A stretch of 64,000 bases of DNA, from positions 1-64,000 of the forward strand of contig DF241503.1 in NCBI GenBank assembly GCA_000507305.1. Direction: 5' to 3'. The translations under genes were made by a program, and so were the position numbers. Each line of letters starts with the position of its first letter. Position 1 is the stretch's first letter. The notes beneath the pieces were generated by a model, which made no database searches, was not told the origin of the DNA, and saw only the letters and a program-made list of their open reading frames with translations. The DNA is from Breviolum minutum Mf 1.05b.01. Taxonomy: Eukaryota > Sar > Dinophyceae > Suessiales > Symbiodiniaceae. Shown here in pieces: positions 1-6,949 of this stretch.

Positions 1-1
1 T

Positions 2-1423
2 TTAAAAGTTGATTACATAGATACACGAAATACAAATGCCAATTTTGATTTTAGAAGAAATAATGTTTCTTATATTACTTTTCAAAGTGATAGAGTTGAT
101 ATAAACCAAGCATTACATTTAGCAAATTCACTTACTATTGATGTAGCAAATAAACTAACAATGGCACCAAGTTTAGAAGGTGGTGTGAATATTTTTGATA
201 TTAGAAATTTACATCCAGTTGCCGATAATCCAATGATAAGATTTAGAGTAGGAGAAGGAGGAGGTGAAACAATTGTGTGTGAAATGACAAATAACGCCGT
301 TTCTTTTCAAAGAAATGTTATAGTAGGAACAGCATATGAATTACGAACTAATGCGATAGATACAGTCAATGACAACGATTTAGTATTTAGTAGAAATAAT
401 GTTCCATTTATGACATTAGATAAATTTACAGAAGATGTTAATGGAACGCCAACAGAAATAGAAGCAATTATATGTAGCAAACAATTAAGAGCAAATGGCC
501 AATTACGAGTTAATAATTTACAAATTAATCAATTTTCAAGTGGTGTTCAATACACTGATTTTAGATTAGAAAATGCTGATAGTGTGATGAGATTTTATGT
601 TGGTAATGGAACAAGTGCTAATTTACAAATGACAAATGCCGGTATTGAGTTAAGAAGAGAAACAACAGTCGGTAGTATAAAAACAAATACAATTGATACA
701 ACTGGCAATAATGATTTAACTATTAGGAGAAATGGTTCAGGTATGATACAGTGTGGTTCATTTACAGGAGGAGGAGAAACATATGAATTAATTGATGTTC
801 AAGCAGGTTCAAGGTTTTCATCATATCATCTTTACACTAATCGTCTTGTAAATAGGACTGCTTCATTTGATACATTTTTTGAAGGTTCAAATGCTGATGG
901 TAGTGGGCACGTAGAATATATGAGATGGAATTATACTGACCAATCTTTAGATTTTAATGCTCCCATTGATAATACAAATATAGCAGTGATAGGTAATATT
1001 GTCGACACAACTGTATCGGACGAAAGACTAAAAACTAATATCCAAGATGTTGAAAGTAATTATTGTGATTGTATTAAACATGTTAAAATAAAAACTTTTG
1101 AATATAAAGATGAAAAATATAAAGATAGTGATAAATACGGATTTATAGCACAGCACTTACAAAAACATCTACCAAAAGAATTTGATAATATTGTAAAAGA
1201 AATTAAACCTAAAAAAGATGAAGGAGAAGCATATTTAAGCATCAATTATATGAAATTATCGGTGGTTTTATGGGGAGCACTTCAAGAGACACTAACTAAA
1301 GTAGAACATTTAGAAAGTAGATTATTTGAATTAGAAGATATTGTAAAAGAAATGAAGGGGAAAGGTAAAGGTGAACCCAAACCAAAGGCTAAAGCAAAAA
1401 GTAAAAGTAAAAATGTAGATTAA
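2..1423 (+). CDS. Fibre-like protein with C-terminal peptidase S74 chaperone domain, 5' truncated by window edge
   Basis: The frame is open from base 2, so the gene starts left of the window; the internal ATG at 161 is probably not the true start. The N-terminal part repeats a loose beta motif (T-N-x-I-D-T ... N-D-L ... R-N), as in phage and virus fibre shafts. Near fragment residue 339 is the S74 hallmark SDERLKTNI, followed by YGFIAQHLQKHLP, typical of intramolecular chaperone (endosialidase-type) domains. In that family the domain helps the fibre trimerise and then cuts itself off just before the Ser. The C-terminus is a Lys-rich tail (KGKGKGEPKPKAK). Expected role: host-attachment or surface fibre of the virion. 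The S74 call is strong; the fibre role is inferred. Confidence 0.88.
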   Translation, partial: LKVDYIDTRNTNANFDFRRNNVSYITFQSDRVDINQALHLANSLTIDVANKLTMAPSLEGGVNIFDIRNLHPVADNPMIRFRVGEGGGETIVCEMTNNAVSFQRNVIVGTAYELRTNAIDTVNDNDLVFSRNNVPFMTLDKFTEDVNGTPTEIEAIICSKQLRANGQLRVNNLQINQFSSGVQYTDFRLENADSVMRFYVGNGTSANLQMTNAGIELRRETTVGSIKTNTIDTTGNNDLTIRRNGSGMIQCGSFTGGGETYELIDVQAGSRFSSYHLYTNRLVNRTASFDTFFEGSNADGSGHVEYMRWNYTDQSLDFNAPIDNTNIAVIGNIVDTTVSDERLKTNIQDVESNYCDCIKHVKIKTFEYKDEKYKDSDKYGFIAQHLQKHLPKEFDNIVKEIKPKKDEGEAYLSINYMKLSVVLWGALQETLTKVEHLESRLFELEDIVKEMKGKGKGEPKPKAKAKSKSKNVD

Positions 1424-1431
1424 TATATAGA

Positions 1432-1641
1432 ATGGGTAGTAGTGGTTCAAAGGTAAAAGAAGTATGTGAAATAAAAGCAGTTGAAGAAATGAATGAAGAT
1501 GAACTTAGTCAGAAAGATAAAATGTTTAGAAGTGCTATTTTAGAAATAGCAAATGAACTGAAAAAAGTAAAAGACCAAAAGAAAGACAAATTTATTTACA
1601 CTGTTCCAAAAGTGGATTTGTGCAACTGGAGTTTATTTTAG
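1432..1641 (+). CDS. Small acidic/basic protein with N-myristoylation-like start
   Basis: A 69-residue protein starting 8 bases after the S74 stop codon, in the same direction. It begins MGSSGSK, which fits the N-myristoylation pattern MGxxxS followed by a Lys. The middle is charged and probably helical (QKDKMFRSAILEIANELKK). No known domain is seen. If acylated it could sit on a membrane or inner virion layer, but that is inference. AT-rich codon use matches its neighbours. Confidence 0.55.
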   Translation: MGSSGSKVKEVCEIKAVEEMNEDELSQKDKMFRSAILEIANELKKVKDQKKDKFIYTVPKVDLCNWSLF

Positions 1642-1648
1642 ATTAATA

Positions 1649-1680
1649 ATATATAAATATTCAAAAGTATATTTATATAT
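1649..1680. promoter_or_regulatory. Perfect 12-bp inverted repeat directly before the ATG at 1682
   Basis: The arms 1649-1660 (ATATATAAATAT) and 1669-1680 (ATATTTATATAT) are exact reverse complements around an 8-base loop. The right arm ends one base before the start codon of the next gene. It fills most of the spacer between two rightward genes. It may be a promoter, a transcript-end hairpin or both. A second hairpin at 3666-3715 has the same position relative to a start codon. Confidence 0.5.
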
Positions 1681-1681
1681 T

Positions 1682-1993
1682 ATGGATACTGATGAATACG
1701 ATGTTGAAGAAGTTATGCTACAATTTTTTCAGTCAAGATTGTTGAATAATGATTTACCGTATGATGAGTTTTGTATTTTTGAAATTATGGCTAAAAGAAT
1801 TATTTTAAAGAAATCAAAAGAACAAAATCGTAAAACTACTCCTGATGAATTTTTAATATTCCAAAAGGATAACTTATCGCTAATAGAACAACTTAAAAGA
1901 TTGAAAGAGAACTGTATTTTGGACAAAAAGAAATTCACACCATTATTTCAAGAAATGATGAGATTAAACATTTTACTCATGTCAATGAAATAA
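1682..1993 (+). CDS. Small helical protein of unknown function
   Basis: A 103-residue protein with an acidic start (MDTDEYDVEEVM) and a Lys/Glu-rich, mostly helical body. It has no signal peptide, membrane segment or metal motif. It ends only 5 bases from the 3' end of the convergent GIY-YIG gene, as expected in a compact viral genome. An ORF on the opposite strand in the same place is shorter and hydrophobic, and I take it as a shadow. Function unknown. Confidence 0.6.
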   Translation: MDTDEYDVEEVMLQFFQSRLLNNDLPYDEFCIFEIMAKRIILKKSKEQNRKTTPDEFLIFQKDNLSLIEQLKRLKENCILDKKKFTPLFQEMMRLNILLMSMK

Positions 1994-1998
1994 TATTA

Positions 1999-2613
1999 TC
2001 AAATCTCTATTGAGTTCAAATAGTCTTGGTGTTTTTTGGTTTTTACATGTTGTGAATTACCTCCCCTTGTTATTATAGCACCACATTCACAAGTTATATG
2101 TTCTTTCTCATGTTTGTTAATACGGTCTTTATTTTCTTGATAGTATTCACTTGCTCGTTTTAGCGCTTGCTCTCTTCTCTTCAAATATTTAACTCTGTCA
2201 ATCTCTCTATATTTTTCAAGGTTTTCTTTTCTATCTTGTCGTTTTCTTTCATTTTGTTTTATTCTAGATTCTATCAACTCTTCTTCAGTTCGGTATGGTC
2301 TCAACTGGTTCAGTGTCGGTTTCATTTGTTCAATTAGTTCTCTTTCCCTTTTCAATGCTTCCAGTCTATTTTCACATTTTAGCGTCTCTATTAAAACCAT
2401 ATCCCAGTTTTCAATATCACCATTTTCACGGATAACTCTATATAGATATGCGTTGAAATTTGGATTGTTAGGATTTTTACAGTTCTTTCTATGTTTGTTT
2501 TTCCTGCTTTTAAAGTCAGTGGTATGTCCAATATAAAAATCTGATACTTCTAAATCCTTACAGACTAACCTGTAAAACATTGTTTTTGAATAGTCTATTT
2601 CATTCAGTGGCAT
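1999..2613 (-). CDS. GIY-YIG endonuclease-like protein with C-terminal CxC/HxH zinc knuckle
   Basis: 204 residues. The N-terminus carries a GIY-YIG core: FYRLVCKD, then DFYIGHT, then the R/H pair in FKSRKNKHRKNC, and further on the Glu in LEALKRERELIE followed by TLNQLRPYRT. The middle is a long charged helix (residues about 115-170). The end, CECGAII followed by H and KTKKHQ, looks like a small zinc knuckle. Such nucleases occur in many protist viruses and act as homing or recombination enzymes. The gene is followed 33 bases upstream by the packaging ATPase on the same strand, so the two may share a transcript. Family call firm, role inferred. Confidence 0.85.
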   Translation of the reverse strand: MPLNEIDYSKTMFYRLVCKDLEVSDFYIGHTTDFKSRKNKHRKNCKNPNNPNFNAYLYRVIRENGDIENWDMVLIETLKCENRLEALKRERELIEQMKPTLNQLRPYRTEEELIESRIKQNERKRQDRKENLEKYREIDRVKYLKRREQALKRASEYYQENKDRINKHEKEHITCECGAIITRGGNSQHVKTKKHQDYLNSIEI

Positions 2614-2646
2614 TCGGTGGTATTAATATTTATAAAAGTCTATTCT

Positions 2647-3426
2647 TTACAATGCTTTTTGACTATTATCTATATGTATTTCCTTTTCCATCCGTATCAT
2701 AAAAATTTTATTCAAATCACTTTCACGAAGTTTAACAAATAAGAATGAATAAGGTCTATCTTCCGTGGCAAGTTTGTATATTCTATGTACGGTGTTTTTA
2801 TCAACTAATGCCGATTGTTCTTGAACAAAGGCATCAACTTCTGCCATATTTTTTAGTTTGAAAATATAAAGACTACTTGAATTTAAACGAACTATAGGAG
2901 CTAAAGCATTATACTTTTGCGTGGCTGTTATGACTGATAATCCGAAATGACGAGACTTTGTATATAGCCCATGAAGAATTTTTGAATATCTCATAAATGA
3001 TTTATCTTCAGCAAAATCATCAATAATCAATAAGCAACTAAATAACTTTTTCATTCCCTGCTTTTTCTGATACTCTATAACTTTATGTTGCGTATCTATG
3101 ATATGCTCAAGTGCTGGGGCATCATACTCATCAAATAGAAATTTCTCTTTGTCATTATTGACTTTTAAATCCTTTTCTATGTATTTGATTACTTCTCTAT
3201 ATGCTTCATCTATGTGTGCGGTCGGTGAGACTATATATATTCTCTCAAAGCAATGGCGATAGACATTCAAGACAAGATTTTGAATTAATATTCCTTTACC
3301 TCCTTGACTAGCACTAACAACGATAGAACGGAATGGCAATTTATCTGCCATTTTGTATTTACTTTGTTTGACCTCATATTGCCTTACATTGATGGGTTTT
3401 ATTATTGGCACTGAATTATTATTCAT
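2647..3426 (-). CDS. A32/FtsK-HerA-like genome packaging ATPase
   Basis: 259 residues, the usual length for the DNA packaging ATPase of polinton-like viruses, virophages and NCLDVs. It would pump viral DNA into the capsid. The P-loop region is FRSIVVSASQGGKG (residues 32-45), the Walker B strand LLIIDDFAED (132-141), and the third motif ITATQKY (166-172). The P-loop is odd: the residue after the key Lys is Gly rather than Ser or Thr. The chain is otherwise intact and full length. The ATG at 3424-3426 is the only sensible start. An early-gene-like spacer of about 280 bases lies upstream, towards the divergent rightward genes. Confidence 0.9.
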   Translation of the reverse strand: MNNNSVPIIKPINVRQYEVKQSKYKMADKLPFRSIVVSASQGGKGILIQNLVLNVYRHCFERIYIVSPTAHIDEAYREVIKYIEKDLKVNNDKEKFLFDEYDAPALEHIIDTQHKVIEYQKKQGMKKLFSCLLIIDDFAEDKSFMRYSKILHGLYTKSRHFGLSVITATQKYNALAPIVRLNSSSLYIFKLKNMAEVDAFVQEQSALVDKNTVHRIYKLATEDRPYSFLFVKLRESDLNKIFMIRMEKEIHIDNSQKAL

Positions 3427-3710
3427 TATAAATATCTAGAAAATAAAATATATTTAATAATATTGTACGGAAACTTCGTGAAGCACAGAATAGAGACAGA
3501 GAAGTGGCGTTCAATCCGGCAACAGTTCGTTAATAATTAGTTTTTGGCTTGATAAGCGCGAATCCCACCCGAAAAGATATGCGAGCAATCAACTATACGC
3601 GAAGCCTTCAAAAAACCCCTTCTTGACCCTTTTGAGACCCCTTTTGAATTAGAGTTTCCCCGATGCTCATAATAATAATTACATTGTAGTTTTTCTATCA
3701 TGTAATTATT
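3427..3710. other. Divergent intergenic region of the viral block
   Basis: This is the only non-coding stretch near 300 bases in the viral block. It separates the leftward ATPase/GIY-YIG pair from the rightward small genes, so it should hold both promoters. Its middle (about 3470-3600) is less AT-rich than the genes around it, with GC-containing patches such as GGCGTTCAATCCGGCAAC. No reading frame of note is present. It could be a replication or packaging site, or hold a small RNA; the sequence alone does not decide. Confidence 0.45.
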
Positions 3711-3715
3711 ATGAG
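3666..3715. repeat. Inverted repeat (hairpin) overlapping the ATG at 3711
   Basis: Left arm 3666-3684 and right arm 3700-3715 pair over 16 bases, with one extra AAT in the left arm. The loop is 15 bases. The right arm contains the start codon at 3711. The hairpin ends the divergent spacer. Confidence 0.55.
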
Positions 3716-3902
3716 CCTTGCTGAGTATGAAGCATATATAGCATCAATAGATGTGGTTGAAAATAGAATCACTGATGATAATAAATTTCCAGTGGTAAAA
3801 GATAATAAAATTAAAAAATGTTGTCAAGTATCATTGGAACTCTTGAAAATAGGTTTAAATTATCTCAAAGTGAATATAAATGCCTCCAAAAAGAACCCAT
3901 AA
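3711..3902 (+). CDS. Small hypothetical protein
   Basis: 63 residues, acidic start (MSLAEYEAYIASIDVVEN) and Lys-rich end, with a CC pair in the middle. Its last 23 bases overlap the start of the zinc-ribbon gene in another frame. The short overlap and shared direction suggest one transcript. I do not recognise a family. Its start codon lies within the right arm of a hairpin. Confidence 0.45.
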   Translation: MSLAEYEAYIASIDVVENRITDDNKFPVVKDNKIKKCCQVSLELLKIGLNYLKVNINASKKNP

Positions 3903-4344
3903 AAAGGCAATCCCTGAAGATTATGAGTTAAGCGACAGTGATGAACAACCAAAATACATAACACTAACAGAGGAACAAAGACTAACAAGTAAAAACATCA
4001 TCATTGATTGTCCACTGTGCCACGGAAAAATACAATTAAGAAATGAGATAGAAATAAATCCAAAGACTGGAATCACTTGCCGGTGTTCACCTTGTAGTTT
4101 CAAATTAAGTAAAAATGACAAAACGATGAATGTAACACGAGATGACCAAGGTGAGATAAAACTAGATTGTGAAGACCATAGTATCTCATTCAGTTTTAAC
4201 AGAAGGCAAATTACTCCAGAGAGTGATGAAGAAAAAAAGAAATATGAAATGATAAGTGATGTAATGAATACACGAAGTTGTTCGGAACAATGTGAGAACA
4301 CACCAAGGAACAAACCATCTACTACGATGGATGAAATGGACTGA
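3880..4344 (+). CDS. Zinc-ribbon-like small protein
   Basis: 154 residues. After a basic, then acidic, N-terminus (MPPKRTHKKA ... SDSDEQP) it has CPLC (Cys 44 and 47) and then CRCSPC (Cys 67, 69 and 72), spaced as in a small zinc-binding domain. The C-terminal third is polar and Asp/Glu-rich. Such proteins in DNA viruses are often transcription factors or DNA-binding structural proteins, but the exact role is unknown. The ATG lies within the end of the preceding gene. An opposite-strand frame over the same region is a shadow. Confidence 0.6.
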   Translation: MPPKRTHKKAIPEDYELSDSDEQPKYITLTEEQRLTSKNIIIDCPLCHGKIQLRNEIEINPKTGITCRCSPCSFKLSKNDKTMNVTRDDQGEIKLDCEDHSISFSFNRRQITPESDEEKKKYEMISDVMNTRSCSEQCENTPRNKPSTTMDEMD

Positions 4345-4425
4345 AATAAACTATTTAAAGAGATGTTTTCGCATAATTTCAAATCAAACTTTTCAAAACT
4401 TTTAAAAAATATCTAGTTTTATTAT

Positions 4426-4725
4426 ATGAGTATGAATGTAGATGATGAAAACGTGAGTGAAACTAATTTAGAAAAGTTAGTTGAAATTACTAACAAGTTG
4501 AATAGATGTAATAAAAATGTGAAATTGATTTTGGAGATGATGGAGAAGATGAATCTAGCAAATGAAAAGAAAACAGAATATAAACCAATGGATAAGGCTA
4601 CATATGAGAATAAGAAAAATGTGTATTTGACAAAATTGAATTCTAGTGAAATAAAGCAACCAAAGGAATCTACACTAAGTTATTACAATATAACTTTTGA
4701 TGAAAATACAAAAAAGTATTCGTAA
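4426..4725 (+). CDS. Small helical protein of unknown function
   Basis: 99 residues. The first half is a probable coiled coil (NLEKLVEITNKLNRCNKNVK); the second half is Lys- and Tyr-rich. No motif is recognised. It has the same AT-rich codon use and direction as its neighbours. Confidence 0.5.
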   Translation: MSMNVDDENVSETNLEKLVEITNKLNRCNKNVKLILEMMEKMNLANEKKTEYKPMDKATYENKKNVYLTKLNSSEIKQPKESTLSYYNITFDENTKKYS

Positions 4726-4789
4726 TAATTAATTGGTATTTAGTCCTAAGGGGTTTAAAGACATATTGCCTATATATATTAATAGGAAA

Positions 4790-5359
4790 ATGGATATTGA
4801 TATTAGAGAGAGACTTGAAGAAGAAATGACTAAATGTAATTCATTAAGACTTTACAAAAACAGAGTAAAGAAAATTAATAATATATTTCCTGATGAAGTT
4901 GTTGAAAATATCTTAAGTTTTACTTCATGTGGATGTAAAAAATGTGTTAAAACAAGAAAAATAGTAGAAAATATTAGTCCATATGAACAAGAAATTTATG
5001 ACAGATGGAAAGGAGTTGATATTGAAGAAATCTATTGTAGTGATGAGTATGACAAATACCTTCAAGATGGTTTGAAATTATGGGCATGTTGCTTTGAGGA
5101 CTTAAATACGTTTCCAACAAAAAAGATTTTTTTCAGGAGGTTCCAAAATGCTAGTGATTGTGATTATTATATTTGTAGAGATTTAATGATATTCCCTTAT
5201 GAAATACCTTGGGTAGACCATAAAGAAATGTCTCGTTTCAAAAAACCTATATGTCGTGAATTTATAATTTGGATGTTCTGTCAAAGAGGGTGTAAATTTT
5301 ATCCTCAACTTTTTGATGGAGAATTTCAAAGAGAAGTAATTCGTTATATTTTTGGTTGA
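4790..5359 (+). CDS. Cys-rich protein with F-box-like helix, unknown function
   Basis: 189 residues from the first ATG in frame. The frame itself is open back to 4733, but only a TTG is available there. Residues about 29-38 (FPDEVVENIL) resemble the start of an F-box, and a Cys cluster follows (CGCKKC). More Cys, Trp and Phe occur to the C-terminus. F-box-like proteins occur in large and small protist viruses and can redirect host ubiquitin ligases. Here the likeness is limited to about ten residues, so it is only a hint. It is the last viral gene before the terminal repeat unit. Confidence 0.55.
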   Translation: MDIDIRERLEEEMTKCNSLRLYKNRVKKINNIFPDEVVENILSFTSCGCKKCVKTRKIVENISPYEQEIYDRWKGVDIEEIYCSDEYDKYLQDGLKLWACCFEDLNTFPTKKIFFRRFQNASDCDYYICRDLMIFPYEIPWVDHKEMSRFKKPICREFIIWMFCQRGCKFYPQLFDGEFQREVIRYIFG

Positions 5360-5428
5360 ATACTTTGATACATTTTTCTAACTAATTAATGTATCAAAAT
5401 ATGTGTTTTACTAACCTAGTTTTTTCTA

Positions 5429-5746
5429 TGAGAAGCCTTAGGGGTAGGTTCGTTGCCACGATATTTGTAATAAGATTTTTTTCCCAAAAAATTGTTTGGA
5501 AAATTGATTGGAAAATTGGATGGAAAAATTGTTGGAAAATTGGATGGAAAATTGGATGGAAAATTTGTTGGAAAAATTGATTGGAAATGTTGGGTGGAAA
5601 TTTGGCTGGAAATGTTGGGTGGAAATTTGGCTGGAAAATTGGTTGGAAATGTTGGTTGAACATTTGGCTGGAAAAAATGTTGGTTAATGGTTGTGAAATT
5701 ATTGGGGAAAAAATCGTGGCAACCAACCTACCCCTAAGGCTTCTCA
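5429..5746. repeat. 318-bp unit with 34-bp terminal inverted repeats at the viral/host border
   Basis: Arms 5429-5462 and 5713-5746 are reverse complements with one mismatch in 34 bases; each outer end reads TGAGAAGCCTTAGGGG. The trinucleotide CTA is found directly outside both ends (5426-5428 and 5747-5749) and may be a target-site duplication. The inside is a tandem repeat with no believable gene. It could be a small non-autonomous transposon, or a terminal structure of the viral element. It lies where AT-rich viral DNA ends. Confidence 0.7.
5490..5690. repeat. TTGGAAA-type minisatellite inside the inverted-repeat unit
   Basis: Degenerate units of about 11-12 bases (TTGGAAAATTGG-like) run through the interior, all in one orientation. 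A 25-base block beginning GGAAATGTTGGGTGG is repeated exactly in tandem near 5585-5634. One strand is rich in runs of G and A. The open frames here (K-I-G-W repeats on one strand, F-Q-P-I-F on the other) come from the repeat and are not taken as genes. Confidence 0.7.
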
Positions 5747-5749
5747 CTA

Positions 5750-6460
5750 CTATATCGTATTATGGTGGTCACTCTTACTCACATATCATCTACTATTTGC
5801 CGCCCTTTCGAGGTGCACGAAGCTGTGGCACTGGCAACAATCCATTCCGATTCCCTGGGCTTCGTACACGAGCACTCGACCATGCAAGGCTGCTTTTACA
5901 GGCCTGAATGGCTGGCTGTGAAAAGGCAGCCCATGGATGGTCCATGGCTTCAAGGATTAGTACTGTGATTTGTAATATCAATTAGATTTAATTCAATATA
6001 ATTTCATTTTACATTTACATTGATATATGATATATGAGATGCAATCATATAGTGGCTTGCTATTGTTCGTCACTTCAAACTGGAGGCAACTCATTGCAGA
6101 AAGCAGCCGCTTTCATTCAACCCCACGGAAAGGTTGAGATTGAGAACCAGATCCAAGAATCCACACGGCTGATCCACATAGATAGCATTGCCTTGGGTAC
6201 ATTGGAGCAACGACATTGAGACTGAGATATTGGTTTGTACAGCTTCCCCGAAACGGATTTTCTGCTACAAGACAGAAGCCAAGTCGTCACATGTGGGGAA
6301 AGGGGAAACGGGGCAAGCTTTAAGAGGAACCTTCACAACTTGCTGTCTTAACTCGTGTTTCTGCTCGCGCATATTGCCATGTACAGTCAGACAAGACTTG
6401 AATGTGCTATTGTAGTAATTTCCAAATGTTCCGAATGGCAAAGGAAACATCAAAGAAAGA
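5750..6460. other. Start of host DNA, no supported gene
   Basis: Base composition becomes balanced here. A minus-strand stretch at about 5793-5923 after a TTTTCACAG acceptor could be an exon, but no family is recognised and the frame is short. Nothing else in this stretch can be supported. Confidence 0.4.
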
Positions 6461-6462
6461 CA

Positions 6463-6607
6463 GAAGAGATAACGCCAAACATGGCCAATGCCAAAGACAT
6501 CCAAGTCCGTCGTGAGACAGAAGCTCTGCTGTCCCCTCTCCCTCCTGCAGTTGCAGGACCTGTTCGGAGATTGAGCAGTGAAACTAGGGCAAAAAGCGAC
6601 CAAATGC
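6463..6607 (-). CDS. Possible membrane-segment exon downstream of the UNC93-like gene
   Basis: After a TTCCAACAG acceptor the minus strand reads IWSLFALVSLLNLR and, further on, RTWMSLALAMFGVISSVFL before a stop. Two hydrophobic segments fit a polytopic membrane protein. It could be the last part of the transporter gene at 6.95-9.47 kb, or the end of something else. Its splice partner was not found. Confidence 0.3.
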
Positions 6608-6949
6608 CTGTTGGAAGCAAAAGGAAGAGCTAAGCATCCTCCTCCAAGCAAGGAGTAAGCTTCTCATCACCTTCACGACAATGCGAAGGCTGCCTTGAAG
6701 CATCAAACCATCAAACTGCTTCGATGGAATGTGACATTGCATGAATGGTGTGAGAAAACCGAATGTTCCCTCGTCCACTGCCGCCTGCGAACTGCACAAA
6801 GCATTCAAGCAGATGACGCTGTATCAGTGCAATCAGCATCATGTAATGAGGCCTCCTGTCAATGCGTTGCATCCAATATCACAAAGACACTCAGCAGACC
6901 TGCTCGAAGAACTGCAATAGCAATACGGAGGATTCAAGGATCGTGAGTA

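Noticed and set aside
2647..3426. ATPase as a decayed pseudogene because of the altered P-loop
   Set aside because: Length, Walker B, ATQ motif and start/stop are all intact, so a functional variant is more likely.
3921..4382. Minus-strand 153-codon frame opposite the zinc-ribbon gene
   Set aside because: Ser/Leu-rich antisense shadow; the plus-strand frame has the CxxC and CxCxxC sites and a fitting overlap with its neighbour.
5389..5907. Overlapping frames with K-I-G-W or F-Q-P-I-F repeats
   Set aside because: They follow the minisatellite period on both strands and cross into host DNA; no independent coding sign.
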